Source: Streptomyces sp. NP160
Lineage (GTDB): Bacteria; Actinomycetota; Actinomycetes; Actinomycetales; Quadrisphaeraceae
Reading direction: 5' to 3'
DNA length: 62,973 bases
Assembly: GCF_006335115.1 (NCBI RefSeq)
Contig: NZ_VDMJ01000035.1
Span: 1-62,973, forward strand
The notes under the pieces are model-generated. The model worked only from the letters and a program-made list of their open reading frames with translations. It searched no databases and was not told the origin of the DNA. Positions 1 to 13,355 of the stretch are shown here, one piece after another (the stretch's first letter is position 1; each line of letters starts with the position of its first letter). The translations under genes were made by a program, and so were the position numbers.

Positions 1-332
1 ACCGCCTCCCGGGTGCTGGGCTCCTGGTGGGCCAGCCAGCAGCAGAAGGTGTAGATGGCGGCGTCGGTGGCCTCATCGGGACCGCAGATCGGGCGCAGGT
101 CCTCATCGAGGTGGTCATAGGCCGCCGCCAGCTCCTGCTCGCTGAAGGCAGCAGGGCCGGGCAGGCGCCCGGCGGCGGTGATGGCGTCGCGGGCGGGGCG
201 GTGGCGTTCGGGGCGCGGTCCGCGCAGCGGGTCGGGGGTGAGCACGCCGGGGACCCGGCGGCGACGGCGCCGCGGGGGCGGCGCGGGCGCGGGGGAGGGG
301 GTGCCTCCGGGGGTGCGCTCGCCGCTGCTCAC
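1..332 (-). CDS. Hypothetical protein, SOS-box-controlled, truncated by window edge
   Basis: The reading frame starts at a GTG (332-330) on the minus strand and runs off the window. The first ~30 residues are a disordered Pro/Arg-rich tail. After that comes a plausible folded stretch rich in acidic and alanine residues (AAYDHLDEDLRPIC, then YTFCCWLAHQEPSTRE). I do not recognise a family. A perfect CGAAC-N4-GTTCG SOS box lies 15 bp upstream of the start, so LexA control is likely and a damage-response role is inferred. It is transcribed in the same direction as lhr but from its own promoter. The C-terminus is not visible. Confidence 0.55.
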   Translation of the reverse strand, partial: MSSGERTPGGTPSPAPAPPPRRRRRRVPGVLTPDPLRGPRPERHRPARDAITAAGRLPGPAAFSEQELAAAYDHLDEDLRPICGPDEATDAAIYTFCCWLAHQEPSTREA

Positions 333-346
333 GGACGTGATCTTAC

Positions 347-360
347 CGAACATGCGTTCG
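347..360 (-). promoter_or_regulatory. LexA (SOS) box
   Basis: CGAAC-ATGC-GTTCG is a perfect match to the actinobacterial/mycobacterial LexA operator core. It lies between the lhr stop (404) and the start of the partial leftward gene (332), where it can only serve that gene. The flanking bases extend the dyad to ACCGAA/TTCGGT (345-362). A second box with the same core lies upstream of recA in this window. Confidence 0.75.
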
Positions 361-403
361 GTAGCGCAACCTCAGCAAGCCTCTGACCTGCACCTCAGCG
401 GCT

Positions 404-5287
<4,884 letters not shown>

Positions 5288-5323
5288 CTCTGGATCGTCG
5301 CACCGACCACCGACAACGGCTCC

Positions 5324-6064
5324 TCAGGCGAGCAGCGGTTCCAGCGCCCGGGCGCAGCTGCGGGCGGCGTCGAGGTGGTCCACGGGTGGCCGCTGCCGCG
5401 GCGCGGTGAGCAGGACGGCCCCGACCAGCGCCCCGTCCGCCCCGCGCACCGGCGCGGCCAGGCAGGCGACGTCGTCGTGGAGCTCGCCGGCCTGCGCCGC
5501 CCAGCCGCGCTCCGCCGTCTCGTCCAGCCGTGCCTGCAGCTGGTGCGGGCGCACCACCGTGTCCGCCGTCAGCCGCACGAGCCGCGACGGCGGGTGCACC
5601 TCGCGCCAGTCCGGCTGGTCGGCCAGCAGCAGCCGGCCCGCCGCCCCCGCGTGCAGGTGCCGCTCCAGGAGGGCCGGGTCTCGCAGGGGGAGCTCGGGGT
5701 CGACGTCGGCGCAGCGCAGCACCGTCGGCCCGAAGACCACGAGGTGCACGCCCACGCGCACCGAGCCCCGCAGCCGGGCCACCTCGTCGCGAGCCGCGCG
5801 GGAGAGGCGCGTCTCGGGCGCGCCGCCGGTCAGGGCGGCCGCCCTGCGGCCCAGCGCGAACCCCCGCAGGTCGGGCATCCGCACCAGGTACTCCTCGCCG
5901 ACCAGCAGGTTCAGCAGGCGGTACGTGGTGGCCGGCGGGAGGTGCGCGAGCTCACCCACCTCCTTGGCCGTCACCCCGGCGCCCGCGTGCGCCACCACCT
6001 CCAGCACCGCGAGCGCGTTCTGGACGGCACCGGGCTGGCGGCCGGTGAGCCCCCTGTCGGTCAC
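5324..6064 (-). CDS. IclR family transcriptional regulator
   Basis: The 246-residue protein has an N-terminal winged helix (about residues 10-70, AVLEVVAHAGAGVTAKEVGE then TYRLLNLLV) followed by a ligand-sensing IclR effector domain. IclR proteins are dimeric regulators of catabolic genes. It starts at GTG 6064 and overlaps the stop of the upstream permease gene by 4 bp, so the two form one transcript. Its likely target is this permease or the divergent permease-amine oxidase pair. The effector is unknown. Confidence 0.85.
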   Translation of the reverse strand: MTDRGLTGRQPGAVQNALAVLEVVAHAGAGVTAKEVGELAHLPPATTYRLLNLLVGEEYLVRMPDLRGFALGRRAAALTGGAPETRLSRAARDEVARLRGSVRVGVHLVVFGPTVLRCADVDPELPLRDPALLERHLHAGAAGRLLLADQPDWREVHPPSRLVRLTADTVVRPHQLQARLDETAERGWAAQAGELHDDVACLAAPVRGADGALVGAVLLTAPRQRPPVDHLDAARSCARALEPLLA

Positions 6065-7509
6065 GTCCCGGTCCGCAGCAGGCTGCGCCGGGTCGGCTCG
6101 TCGTAGACGCCGGCGCGTGCGAGCCGCTCGGGGTGGCGGCGGCGCAGCCAGACCAGGCGGACCAGGCCGGGCACCAGCAGGGCCGCGAAGACCAGCGCCA
6201 TCGACTGCCCACCCGCCCAGGGGCCGGCGACCGCCGCGCCCACCAGCAGCACCGCGCAGGAGGCGGAGGCGACCACACCGCCCACCAGCGCGGGCCGGGT
6301 GAGCTCGCCGATGCGGTGCAGCAGGGCCGGCGCGGCGGCGCTGACCAGCGCGTACGCCAGCAGCGAGCCGAACGCGGCCACGGTGACGGCCCCGCTGAGC
6401 ACGGCCCGCGGGGGCGCGCCGGTGAGCAGCACCACCACAGGGACGAGGACCACGGGCGGCAGCGCCGCCAGCAGGGCCCGCACCGGGGTCCCGGTGCGGT
6501 CGCGGGCCTCACCGAGGGCGGACGGGAGCACGCCCTCGCGGCCCATCGAGAACAGCACCCTCACCAGCGCCGTCACCGCGCCGCTCGTGCACGCGACGAA
6601 GGCGGCCGCGGCAGCGGCGTCGAGCAGGGACGGCAGGAGGCCGCCGGCCTCGGCCCGCACCAGCCCGTCCAGGGGCGCCCCCGAGAGCAGGACCGCGAGC
6701 GGGGCCTCCCGCAGCAGCACCACCTGCGCGGCCGCGCCCAGGAGCAGCACCACACCGCCGAGCGCGGGCGTCCACAGCACCGCCCGCGGCACGAAGAGCA
6801 GCGGACGCCGCGACTCCACCCCCAGCACGGAGGAGCTCTCGAAGCCCATGAAGGCGGTGACGGCCAGGAGCAGCGCCAGGGCAGCACCCCCGGCGGTGGG
6901 CACGGCGTCGACGAGCACGGCGCCGGCCGGCTCGGCGGCTCCGGCCCGCGGCCCGCCGCCCAGGAGCAGCACCCCCAGCAGCACCAGCACGAGGGTGAGG
7001 GAGACCGCCTCCAGCGCCAGCACCAGCCGGGCCGACAGCTGCACGCCCCGCGCGGCGACCAGTCCCACCCCCGCCCCCACGACGACGACGCCGAGCGCGA
7101 CCGCCGCGGGCTCGTCGGCCCACCCCAGCAGCGCCGCGGCGTACAGCGCAGCCCCCGTGCAGGAGGAGACCGCCAGCGCGGCGTAGGCGACCACCAGCGC
7201 CCACCCGCACACGACGCCGGTGACGGGGCCGAGGCCCCGGGCGCAGTAGCTGTAGACCCCGCCGACGGCGGCCATCCGGCGGGCGGCGTGGCGGACGCTC
7301 CAGGCGACGAGCACCACCAGCGCGCCCGCCGCGGCGAACGCGGGCACGGTCAGCACGCCGCCCGCCGCGGCGACCAGGGCGGGCACCGTGACCAGCGCCG
7401 CCGTGGGGGCGAGCACCGCGACCGACTGGGCCAGCACCTCGAGGAACCCCAGCCGCCGGCGCCGCAGGCCCTCCACGGGGGAGGTCGCGGCGAGGGCGGG
7501 TGCTGGCAC
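6061..7509 (-). CDS. APC superfamily amino acid/polyamine permease
   Basis: About 12 hydrophobic segments, with an N-terminal signature (LGFLEVLAQSVAVLAP) and a G-rich first helix, identify an amino acid-polyamine-organocation transporter in the cytoplasmic membrane. I place the start at GTG 7509, just ahead of the conserved region. An ATG at 7602 in the same frame would add a 31-residue Arg-rich extension that looks non-native. It overlaps the downstream iclR gene by 4 bp. The divergent neighbour is a second APC permease followed by an amine oxidase, which suggests amine or amino-acid uptake. Confidence 0.85.
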   Translation of the reverse strand: MPAPALAATSPVEGLRRRRLGFLEVLAQSVAVLAPTAALVTVPALVAAAGGVLTVPAFAAAGALVVLVAWSVRHAARRMAAVGGVYSYCARGLGPVTGVVCGWALVVAYAALAVSSCTGAALYAAALLGWADEPAAVALGVVVVGAGVGLVAARGVQLSARLVLALEAVSLTLVLVLLGVLLLGGGPRAGAAEPAGAVLVDAVPTAGGAALALLLAVTAFMGFESSSVLGVESRRPLLFVPRAVLWTPALGGVVLLLGAAAQVVLLREAPLAVLLSGAPLDGLVRAEAGGLLPSLLDAAAAAAFVACTSGAVTALVRVLFSMGREGVLPSALGEARDRTGTPVRALLAALPPVVLVPVVVLLTGAPPRAVLSGAVTVAAFGSLLAYALVSAAAPALLHRIGELTRPALVGGVVASASCAVLLVGAAVAGPWAGGQSMALVFAALLVPGLVRLVWLRRRHPERLARAGVYDEPTRRSLLRTGT

Positions 7510-7531
7510 CGGGTGAGGGTGGACCAGGCGT

Positions 7532-7547
7532 GTTGCGCCGGTGTTTC
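7532..7547. promoter_or_regulatory. Possible nitrogen-regulator (GlnR-like) half-site pair
   Basis: In the divergent promoter region, GTTGC-n6-GTTTC (minus strand GAAAC-n6-GCAAC) resembles part of the GlnR box pattern GTnAC-n6-GnAAC. A related element precedes the pyrimidine operon at 25489. This is weak evidence from pattern alone. Confidence 0.25.
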
Positions 7548-7646
7548 CCCGGACGAGAACGCGGGCCGGCCGTTCCCGCTCGCCGGTCTCCCGCCGACCC
7601 ACGACCGGAACGGCGGTGCAACGCGGGCGGCCCAGGGTTGCCGCCC

Positions 7647-9125
7647 ATGGCCACCACGTCCGCCCCGCCGAGCGGGGCCACCACCGCTCAACGCCCCGAA
7701 CGGCTGACCGGGCGCCTCGGCGTCGGGGCCGTCGTCTTCATGGTCGTCGCCGCCGCGGCGCCGCTGACCGTCGTCGCCGGGGCGGTGCCCATCGGCATCG
7801 CCAACGGCAACGGCGCCGCCTACCCGGCGATGTTCGCCGTCTCCGCCGTGGTGCTGGCGCTCTTCGCGGTCGGGTTCACCGCCATGACCCGCCACGTCCC
7901 GAACGCCGGCGCCTTCTACTCCTACATCGGTGTCGGGCTGGGCCGCGGCGCCGGGCTGGGCAGCGCCCTCGTCGCGCTCATCAGCTACGTCACCGTCCAG
8001 TGCGCCGTCTACGCCTACCTCGGCTACGCCACCGGCGAGCTCGTGGCCAGCTGGACGGGTGCGTCCCTGCCGTGGTGGGCGTGGGCGTGGGCGCTGGCCG
8101 GCGTCGCCGTGGCCGGCTGGCTCGGCTTCCGCCACATCGAGCTGTCCGGCCGCGTGCTCGGCGTGCTGCTGCTCGCGGAGATCGGCATCGTCCTGGCGCT
8201 CGACGCCGCCGTCGTCCTGCGCGGTGGGGCGGAGGGAGCAGGCCTCTCGACCGCGCTCGTCGAGCCCTCCCAGCTGCTCTCGGGCGCGCCCGGGCTGGGC
8301 CTGATGTTCGCCGTCGCCGGGTTCATCGGCTTCGAGGCCACCGCCGTCTTCCGCGACGAGGCCCGCGACCCCGACCGGACCATCCCGGTGGCCACCTACG
8401 TGGCGCTCGCGCTGATCGGCGTCTTCTACACGCTGTCGGCGTGGGCCGTGGTGTCGGCGTTCGGCGACGCCGAGGCCGTGCAGGTGGCCACCGCCGACCC
8501 CGGCTCCATGGTGGCGGTCGCCGCGCAGCGCTACCTCGGCACCGCCGCCTCCGACGTCCTGCAGGTGCTCCTGCTCACGAGCCTCTTCGCCGCGGTGCTG
8601 TCCTTCCACAACGTGCTCGCCCGGTACGCCTTCTCCCTGGCGAGGGCCCGGGTGCTGCCCGCCGCCGCCGGCGCCAGCCACGCCCGCCACGGCTCGCCCC
8701 ACGTCGCCTCGCTCGCCACGACCGCCGTCGGCGCCGCGGTGCTCGTCGTCTGCGCCCTGGCCGGCCTGGACCCGGTGATGGAGGTCTTCACCTGGCTCTC
8801 CGGCGTCGCCACCGTCGGGATCATCGCGCTGATGCTCCTGACCTGCATCGCCGTGCTCGTCTTCTTCCGCCGCGCCCGCGTCGACCGCCGCCCCTGGAAC
8901 ACCCTGGTCGCGCCCGCGCTGGGCCTGCTCGGCCTCGGCGGCGCGCTGGCCCTCGTCGTCGTCAACCTCCCGCTGCTCATGGGCGGGTCCGTGGCGCTCG
9001 GCGTCGGCACCGGGGTGCTGCTGCTGGTGGCGCTGGGGGCGGGCTGGGTGCTCGCCGCCGCACGACCGGCCGCCGCCGCCGAGCTGCTCCTCACCCCGCG
9101 CGCCGAGGGCGCGCCCCAGATCTGA
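7647..9125 (+). CDS. APC superfamily permease, probable amine transporter
   Basis: The 492-residue protein has about 12 transmembrane segments. It shows the first-helix signature VVAAAAPLTVVAGAVPIGIANG and the FIGFEATAVFRDEARDPDRT motif typical of APC permeases. It starts at ATG 7647, and its stop lies only 26 bp before the copper amine oxidase gene. The pair is therefore likely one operon that imports a primary amine and oxidises it. The C-terminal 70 residues are two further helices and a short cytoplasmic tail. Substrate is inferred from the neighbour only. Confidence 0.88.
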   Translation: MATTSAPPSGATTAQRPERLTGRLGVGAVVFMVVAAAAPLTVVAGAVPIGIANGNGAAYPAMFAVSAVVLALFAVGFTAMTRHVPNAGAFYSYIGVGLGRGAGLGSALVALISYVTVQCAVYAYLGYATGELVASWTGASLPWWAWAWALAGVAVAGWLGFRHIELSGRVLGVLLLAEIGIVLALDAAVVLRGGAEGAGLSTALVEPSQLLSGAPGLGLMFAVAGFIGFEATAVFRDEARDPDRTIPVATYVALALIGVFYTLSAWAVVSAFGDAEAVQVATADPGSMVAVAAQRYLGTAASDVLQVLLLTSLFAAVLSFHNVLARYAFSLARARVLPAAAGASHARHGSPHVASLATTAVGAAVLVVCALAGLDPVMEVFTWLSGVATVGIIALMLLTCIAVLVFFRRARVDRRPWNTLVAPALGLLGLGGALALVVVNLPLLMGGSVALGVGTGVLLLVALGAGWVLAAARPAAAAELLLTPRAEGAPQI

Positions 9126-9151
9126 CCGCCTGCGCGAAGGGAACCCCCGCC

Positions 9152-11110
9152 ATGACCATGCTCGACGAGCCCACGACCACCACTGCTGCCCACCCGCTGT
9201 CCCGGCTGTCGCCCGCCGAGATCACCGCCGCCGCCGACGCGGTCCGCGCCGCGGGGCTGGTCGGGCCGAGCACCGCGTTCGTCTACACCGGCCCCGACGA
9301 GCCCCACAAGGACGTCGTCCGCAGCTGGAAGCCCGGCGACGCCGTCCCGCGCTCCGTGCGCGTCATGCTGCTCGACCGGGCCACCGGCACCGGCACCGAC
9401 GCCCACGTCGACCTCGCCGCCGCCGGCGGGCCGGTGGTGACGGCCAGCACCGTCGTCGACGGGCTCGAGGGCCACATGCCGATCCTCGACGGCGAGTTCG
9501 AGGTCATCGAGGGCCTGCTCGCCGACGACGAGCGCTGGGCCGCCGCCCTCGCCAAGCGCGGCGTGGAGGTGGCCGACGTCCGCGCCGTGCCCCTGTCCGC
9601 GGGCTCGTACTTCCCCGAGGAGCACGGCCACCGGATCGTCCGCGTGCTCGGCTTCCACCAGGCCGACCCCGACGACCTGCCCTGGGCCCACCCGGTGGAC
9701 GGCGTGGTCGCCTACGTCGACATCACCACCGGCGAGGTCACCGCCGTCCACGACCTCGTGGACCTGGAGGTGCCGACCGAGCGCGGCGACCTGCTCTCCG
9801 GCGTCCACACCTCCCCGGCGCGCGACCTCAAGCCGCTGGAGATCACCCAGCCGGAGGGCCCGTCGTTCACGGTGGAGGACGACGTCGTGCGCTGGGCCGG
9901 CTGGGAGGCGCGGATCGGCTTCGACGCCCGCGAGGGCCTCGTGCTGCACCAGGTGGGCATCGACGGGCGCTCGGTGCTGCACCGCGCGTCGATCTCGGAG
10001 ATGGTCGTGCCCTACGCCGACCCCTCACCGGTGAGGTTCTGGCAGAACTACTTCGACACCGGCGAGTACCTGTTCGCCCGCTACACCAACAGCCTCGAGC
10101 TCGGCTGCGACTGCCTGGGCGACATCACCTACCTGGACGCCGTCATCGCCGCCGAGGACGGCACCCCGCGCACCATCCGCAACGCGATCTGCCTGCACGA
10201 GGAGGACTACGGCGTCGGCTGGAAGCACTCCGACATGTTCACCGGCGCCTCCGACACCCGCCGCTCGCGCCGCATGGTCATCAGCTTCTTCACCACCATC
10301 GGCAACTACGACTACGGCTTCTACTGGTACCTCTACACCGACGGCCGCATCGAGCTGGAGGCCAAGGCCACCGGCATCGTCTTCACCTCCGCCTACCGCG
10401 GCGAGGAGCACCCGTACGCCACGCAGATGGCCCCGGGGCTGGGCGCTCCGTTCCACCAGCACCTGTTCGCCGCGCGGCTCGACATGGCCGTGGACCAGCG
10501 CCCCGACGATCACGGCGGGTGGACCGGCAACACCGTGCTCGAGGTCGACGCCGCCCGCGTGCCGGTGGGGCCGGGCAACCCCTACGGCAACGCGTTCACG
10601 CGCGCGACCACCCCGCTGACCAGCGAGGGGGAGGCACAGCGGATGACGGATGCGACGGTGGGGCGGACCTGGGTGGTGACCAACCCGTCGGTGACCAACC
10701 GGCTCGGGGAGCCCGTCGGCTACGCCCTGTACCCCCAGGCCAGCCCTGCGCTGCTGGCCGACCCGGAGTCCGTGGTGGCCTCCCGCGCGGCGTTCTCCAC
10801 CAAGCACCTGTGGGTCACCCCGCACGACCCGGCGCAGCGGTACGCCGCCGGCGACCTCGTGAACCAGCACCCCGGCGGCGCCGGCCTGCCCGCGTACACG
10901 GCGGCGGACCGGTCCGTGGAGGACACCGACGTGGTGCTCTGGCACACCTTCGGCCTCACCCACTTCCCGCGCCCGGAGGACTGGCCGGTCATGCCCACCG
11001 ACTACACCGGCTTCCAGCTCAAGCCCCACGGGTTCTTCGACAGGAACCCGGCGCTGGGAGTGCCCGCGGTGCTGACCAGCGGGCGCTCCCACTGCTCCTC
11101 CGGGCGCTGA
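9152..11110 (+). CDS. Copper-containing primary amine oxidase
   Basis: The 652-residue quinoprotein oxidises primary amines (for example phenylethylamine or tyramine) to aldehyde, ammonia and hydrogen peroxide. The TPQ consensus Asn-Tyr-Asp appears as IGNYDYGFYW; its first Tyr becomes topaquinone. Copper ligands appear as HQHLF (His-X-His), with a further His near the C-terminus. The N-terminal N2/N3 domains (about residues 15-230) precede the large beta-sandwich catalytic domain, and the length matches bacterial soluble enzymes. No signal peptide is visible, so it should be cytoplasmic like Arthrobacter enzymes. The released ammonia fits the nitrogen-scavenging theme of the window. Confidence 0.95.
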   Translation: MTMLDEPTTTTAAHPLSRLSPAEITAAADAVRAAGLVGPSTAFVYTGPDEPHKDVVRSWKPGDAVPRSVRVMLLDRATGTGTDAHVDLAAAGGPVVTASTVVDGLEGHMPILDGEFEVIEGLLADDERWAAALAKRGVEVADVRAVPLSAGSYFPEEHGHRIVRVLGFHQADPDDLPWAHPVDGVVAYVDITTGEVTAVHDLVDLEVPTERGDLLSGVHTSPARDLKPLEITQPEGPSFTVEDDVVRWAGWEARIGFDAREGLVLHQVGIDGRSVLHRASISEMVVPYADPSPVRFWQNYFDTGEYLFARYTNSLELGCDCLGDITYLDAVIAAEDGTPRTIRNAICLHEEDYGVGWKHSDMFTGASDTRRSRRMVISFFTTIGNYDYGFYWYLYTDGRIELEAKATGIVFTSAYRGEEHPYATQMAPGLGAPFHQHLFAARLDMAVDQRPDDHGGWTGNTVLEVDAARVPVGPGNPYGNAFTRATTPLTSEGEAQRMTDATVGRTWVVTNPSVTNRLGEPVGYALYPQASPALLADPESVVASRAAFSTKHLWVTPHDPAQRYAAGDLVNQHPGGAGLPAYTAADRSVEDTDVVLWHTFGLTHFPRPEDWPVMPTDYTGFQLKPHGFFDRNPALGVPAVLTSGRSHCSSGR

Positions 11111-11121
11111 GGGAGGTGAGC

Positions 11122-11562
11122 GTGCGCGCCGTGGGCCTGGTCCTCGCGGTCGCCGCCGCGGTGGTCCACGGCGCGCTCGCGGTGGCGTCGCCGAGCGCGG
11201 TCGCGCTGGCGATGCTGCCGCTGGCGGCGGGGTGCCTGCTCTGCGCCCGGCACCTGGAGCGAGCCCTCTCGTGGGCGGGGTGCGCCGTGCTCGACGCGGC
11301 GATGCTCGGGCTCATGCTGCTCGACCACGTGGCGGCGGCCACCGGCCCGGTGGTGGGCGCGGGCCACCACGGCGGTCACGCCGTGTCGCTGCTGCCCGGC
11401 ACCACGGCGACGGTGGGCCGGGCGCACGGGCTCATGGCCGTGGCCGAGGCCCTGGTGGTCGCCCAGCTGGCCCTCGCCGTCGTCGTCCTCCTCGCCTCCC
11501 TCCTGCGGGCGGGGGGCGTCAGGCGGGCGGGGGCAGCAGGCCTCGCGACATCGCCACGGTGA
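11122..11562 (+). CDS. Small integral membrane protein, unknown function
   Basis: The 146-residue protein has four likely hydrophobic helices (VGLVLAVAAAVVHGALAVA; ALAMLPLAAGCLLC; an Ala/Leu helix; ALVVAQLALAVVVLLASLL) and a His-rich loop (GHHGGH) between helices 3 and 4. A GGGAGG ribosome site precedes GTG 11122, just after the amine oxidase stop, so it may be the last gene of that operon. The His loop could bind a metal such as copper for the oxidase, which is speculation. Its 3' end overlaps the convergent response regulator by 44 bp. Confidence 0.6.
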   Translation: MRAVGLVLAVAAAVVHGALAVASPSAVALAMLPLAAGCLLCARHLERALSWAGCAVLDAAMLGLMLLDHVAAATGPVVGAGHHGGHAVSLLPGTTATVGRAHGLMAVAEALVVAQLALAVVVLLASLLRAGGVRRAGAAGLATSPR

Positions 11563-12172
11563 CGGCGGCGGTCCGGTCGTCCACGCCGAGCTTGGTGAAG
11601 ACGCGCAGCAGGTGGCTCTTCACCGTCGCCTCGCCGATGAACAGCTCGGAGGCGATGGCGGGGTTGCTCAGGCCCCGCGCGACGCACGCCAGCACCTCCG
11701 TCTCGCGCGCCGTGAGGCGCTCGGTGGCGGGCTCGCGCATCCGCGTCAGCAGCCTGGCAGCCACCGGCGGGGCGAGCACGGTCTCCCCGCGGGCGGCACG
11801 GCGCACGGCGTCGGTCAGGGCGGCCCGGGGGGCGTCCTTGAGCAGGTAGCCGGTGGCGCCGGCCTCGACGGCGCGCAGGATGTCGGCGTCGGTGTCGTAG
11901 GTGGTGAGCACCAGGACGTGGGCGCCGGGGTGGGCGGCCTTGAGGCGCGCGGTGGCGGCCACGCCGTCCACGCCCGGCATCCGCAGGTCCATGAGGACGA
12001 CGTCGGGGCGGTGCTGCTCGTACGCGGCGAGCACGCCGGCGCCGTCGTCGACCTCCGCGGTGACCTGCAGGTCCGCCTCCGCGGACAGCAGCGCCACGAT
12101 GCCGGCGCGGACCACGGGGTGGTCGTCGACGACGACGAGGCGCAGCGGCTGCTGTCCGGCGGCGGCGGTCAT
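11519..12172 (-). CDS. NarL/LuxR-type response regulator
   Basis: The 217-residue protein has a receiver domain (about 10-125) with acidic pocket VVVDDHP, phospho-acceptor VLMDLRMPG and the TTYD and LLKDA motifs. A LuxR-type helix-turn-helix follows (about 150-215, LTARETEVLACVARGLSN and ATVKSHLLRVFTKLG). It starts at ATG 12172, overlapping the kinase gene by 4 bp. It is the last gene of an ABC exporter plus two-component operon and probably controls that operon in response to a membrane-active stress. Confidence 0.93.
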   Translation of the reverse strand: MTAAAGQQPLRLVVVDDHPVVRAGIVALLSAEADLQVTAEVDDGAGVLAAYEQHRPDVVLMDLRMPGVDGVAATARLKAAHPGAHVLVLTTYDTDADILRAVEAGATGYLLKDAPRAALTDAVRRAARGETVLAPPVAARLLTRMREPATERLTARETEVLACVARGLSNPAIASELFIGEATVKSHLLRVFTKLGVDDRTAAVTVAMSRGLLPPPA

Positions 12173-13347
12173 GCGGGCACCCTGACGCGCAGGACGCACC
12201 CGGCGCCACCGTCGGTGCGGTCGGCCAGTGCGGCGGACCCGCCGACCTGGGCCGCGCGGGCGGCCATCGCGGTCAGCCCGTAGCCGGTGCTCGTGCCGGC
12301 GGGGACCGCGGCCAGCCCGGTGCCGTCGTCGGTGACGGTCAGCTCGACGCCCTCGACGTCGACCGCCAGCGCCAGGACGACGCGAGTGGCACCGCCGTGG
12401 CGGCGGGCGTTGCCCAGGCCCTCCTGGGCCGCGCGCAGCAGCACCACCTCCGCCTCGCTGGTCAGCGGGGGGAGCGCAGCGGGCAGGTCGAGCTCCACCG
12501 CGGTGCCCTCGACGGCGGACGTGCGCGCCGCGAGGCGCTCCAGGGCGGCGAGCAGCCGGTCTGCCTCCTTGCCGGCGGCGAGGTCCGGCGGGGCGTGCGC
12601 CGCCACGATGGCCCGCGCCTCGGCGAGGTTGGCGCGGGCGGTGGACTCGATGAGGGCCAGGCGCTCTCGGGTGTCGCCGTCCTGGGCGGCCTGCGCCAGC
12701 GCCACGATGCTGAGGAACCCCTGGGCGAGGGTGTCGTGGATCTCCCCGGCCATCCGCTCGCGCTCGGCGAGCACCCCGCGGGCGTGCTCGGCGGACGCCA
12801 GCTCCGCGCGGGTGGCGGTCAGCTCGGCCACCAGCAGCGCCCGCGACTCGCTCTCGCGCACCAGCCCGGTGATCCACAGCCCCAGCACGATGGCGGCCGC
12901 CGCCTGGAGGAACGCCGTCGCCACCGCGTCCGGCACCGAGGCGGCCGCCCAGCCGTTCCCGGCCAGCTGCGCCAGTCCCAGGGCCGCCGGGGTGGCGATG
13001 ACGACGACGACGGCAGGCGTGCGGCTCGGCGTCATCGCCCACGCCTGCGGGAAGAAGACGAACAGGGGGGCGAGGGCCACGCCCGGGCCCAGGACCAGCG
13101 CGAGGACCACCAGGCAGGCCGTGGTGCCCGCGGTGTAGAGCGCGTAGCGGGCGAGCGAGCACCGTTCGCCGAGGAGGCGCGTGCCGACGACGAGGTACAG
13201 CGCCGCCGCTGCCGCCAGCGCGGCCACCCCGGTGAGCCGGGCGGCCAGCGGAGCGCTGCTGAGGGCGAGCACCGCCACCGCGGTGACGGCCAGCACGCCG
13301 TACCAGGCGGCGTGCCAGCCGACCCGGCTGCGCTCCCAGAAGTCCAT
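12169..13347 (-). CDS. HisKA_3 family sensor histidine kinase
   Basis: The 392-residue kinase has about five to six N-terminal membrane helices (residues 10-150). A HisKA_3 dimerisation box with phospho-acceptor His (GEIHDTLAQGF) and a HATPase domain with VTDDGTGL and GYGLTAMAARA follow. I place the start at ATG 13347, 8 bp downstream of the permease stop. A longer frame upstream lies inside the permease gene and is a shadow. Its partner is the adjacent response regulator. The absence of an extracytoplasmic sensor domain suggests intramembrane sensing, as in exporter-linked kinases. Confidence 0.92.
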   Translation of the reverse strand: MDFWERSRVGWHAAWYGVLAVTAVAVLALSSAPLAARLTGVAALAAAAALYLVVGTRLLGERCSLARYALYTAGTTACLVVLALVLGPGVALAPLFVFFPQAWAMTPSRTPAVVVVIATPAALGLAQLAGNGWAAASVPDAVATAFLQAAAAIVLGLWITGLVRESESRALLVAELTATRAELASAEHARGVLAERERMAGEIHDTLAQGFLSIVALAQAAQDGDTRERLALIESTARANLAEARAIVAAHAPPDLAAGKEADRLLAALERLAARTSAVEGTAVELDLPAALPPLTSEAEVVLLRAAQEGLGNARRHGGATRVVLALAVDVEGVELTVTDDGTGLAAVPAGTSTGYGLTAMAARAAQVGGSAALADRTDGGAGCVLRVRVPA

Positions 13348-13355
13348 GAGCTGCG

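Noticed and set aside
7541-9151. Long rightward frame extending the amine oxidase upstream
   Set aside because: The upstream part is Arg-rich out-of-frame reading of the permease gene; the enzyme starts at ATG 9152.
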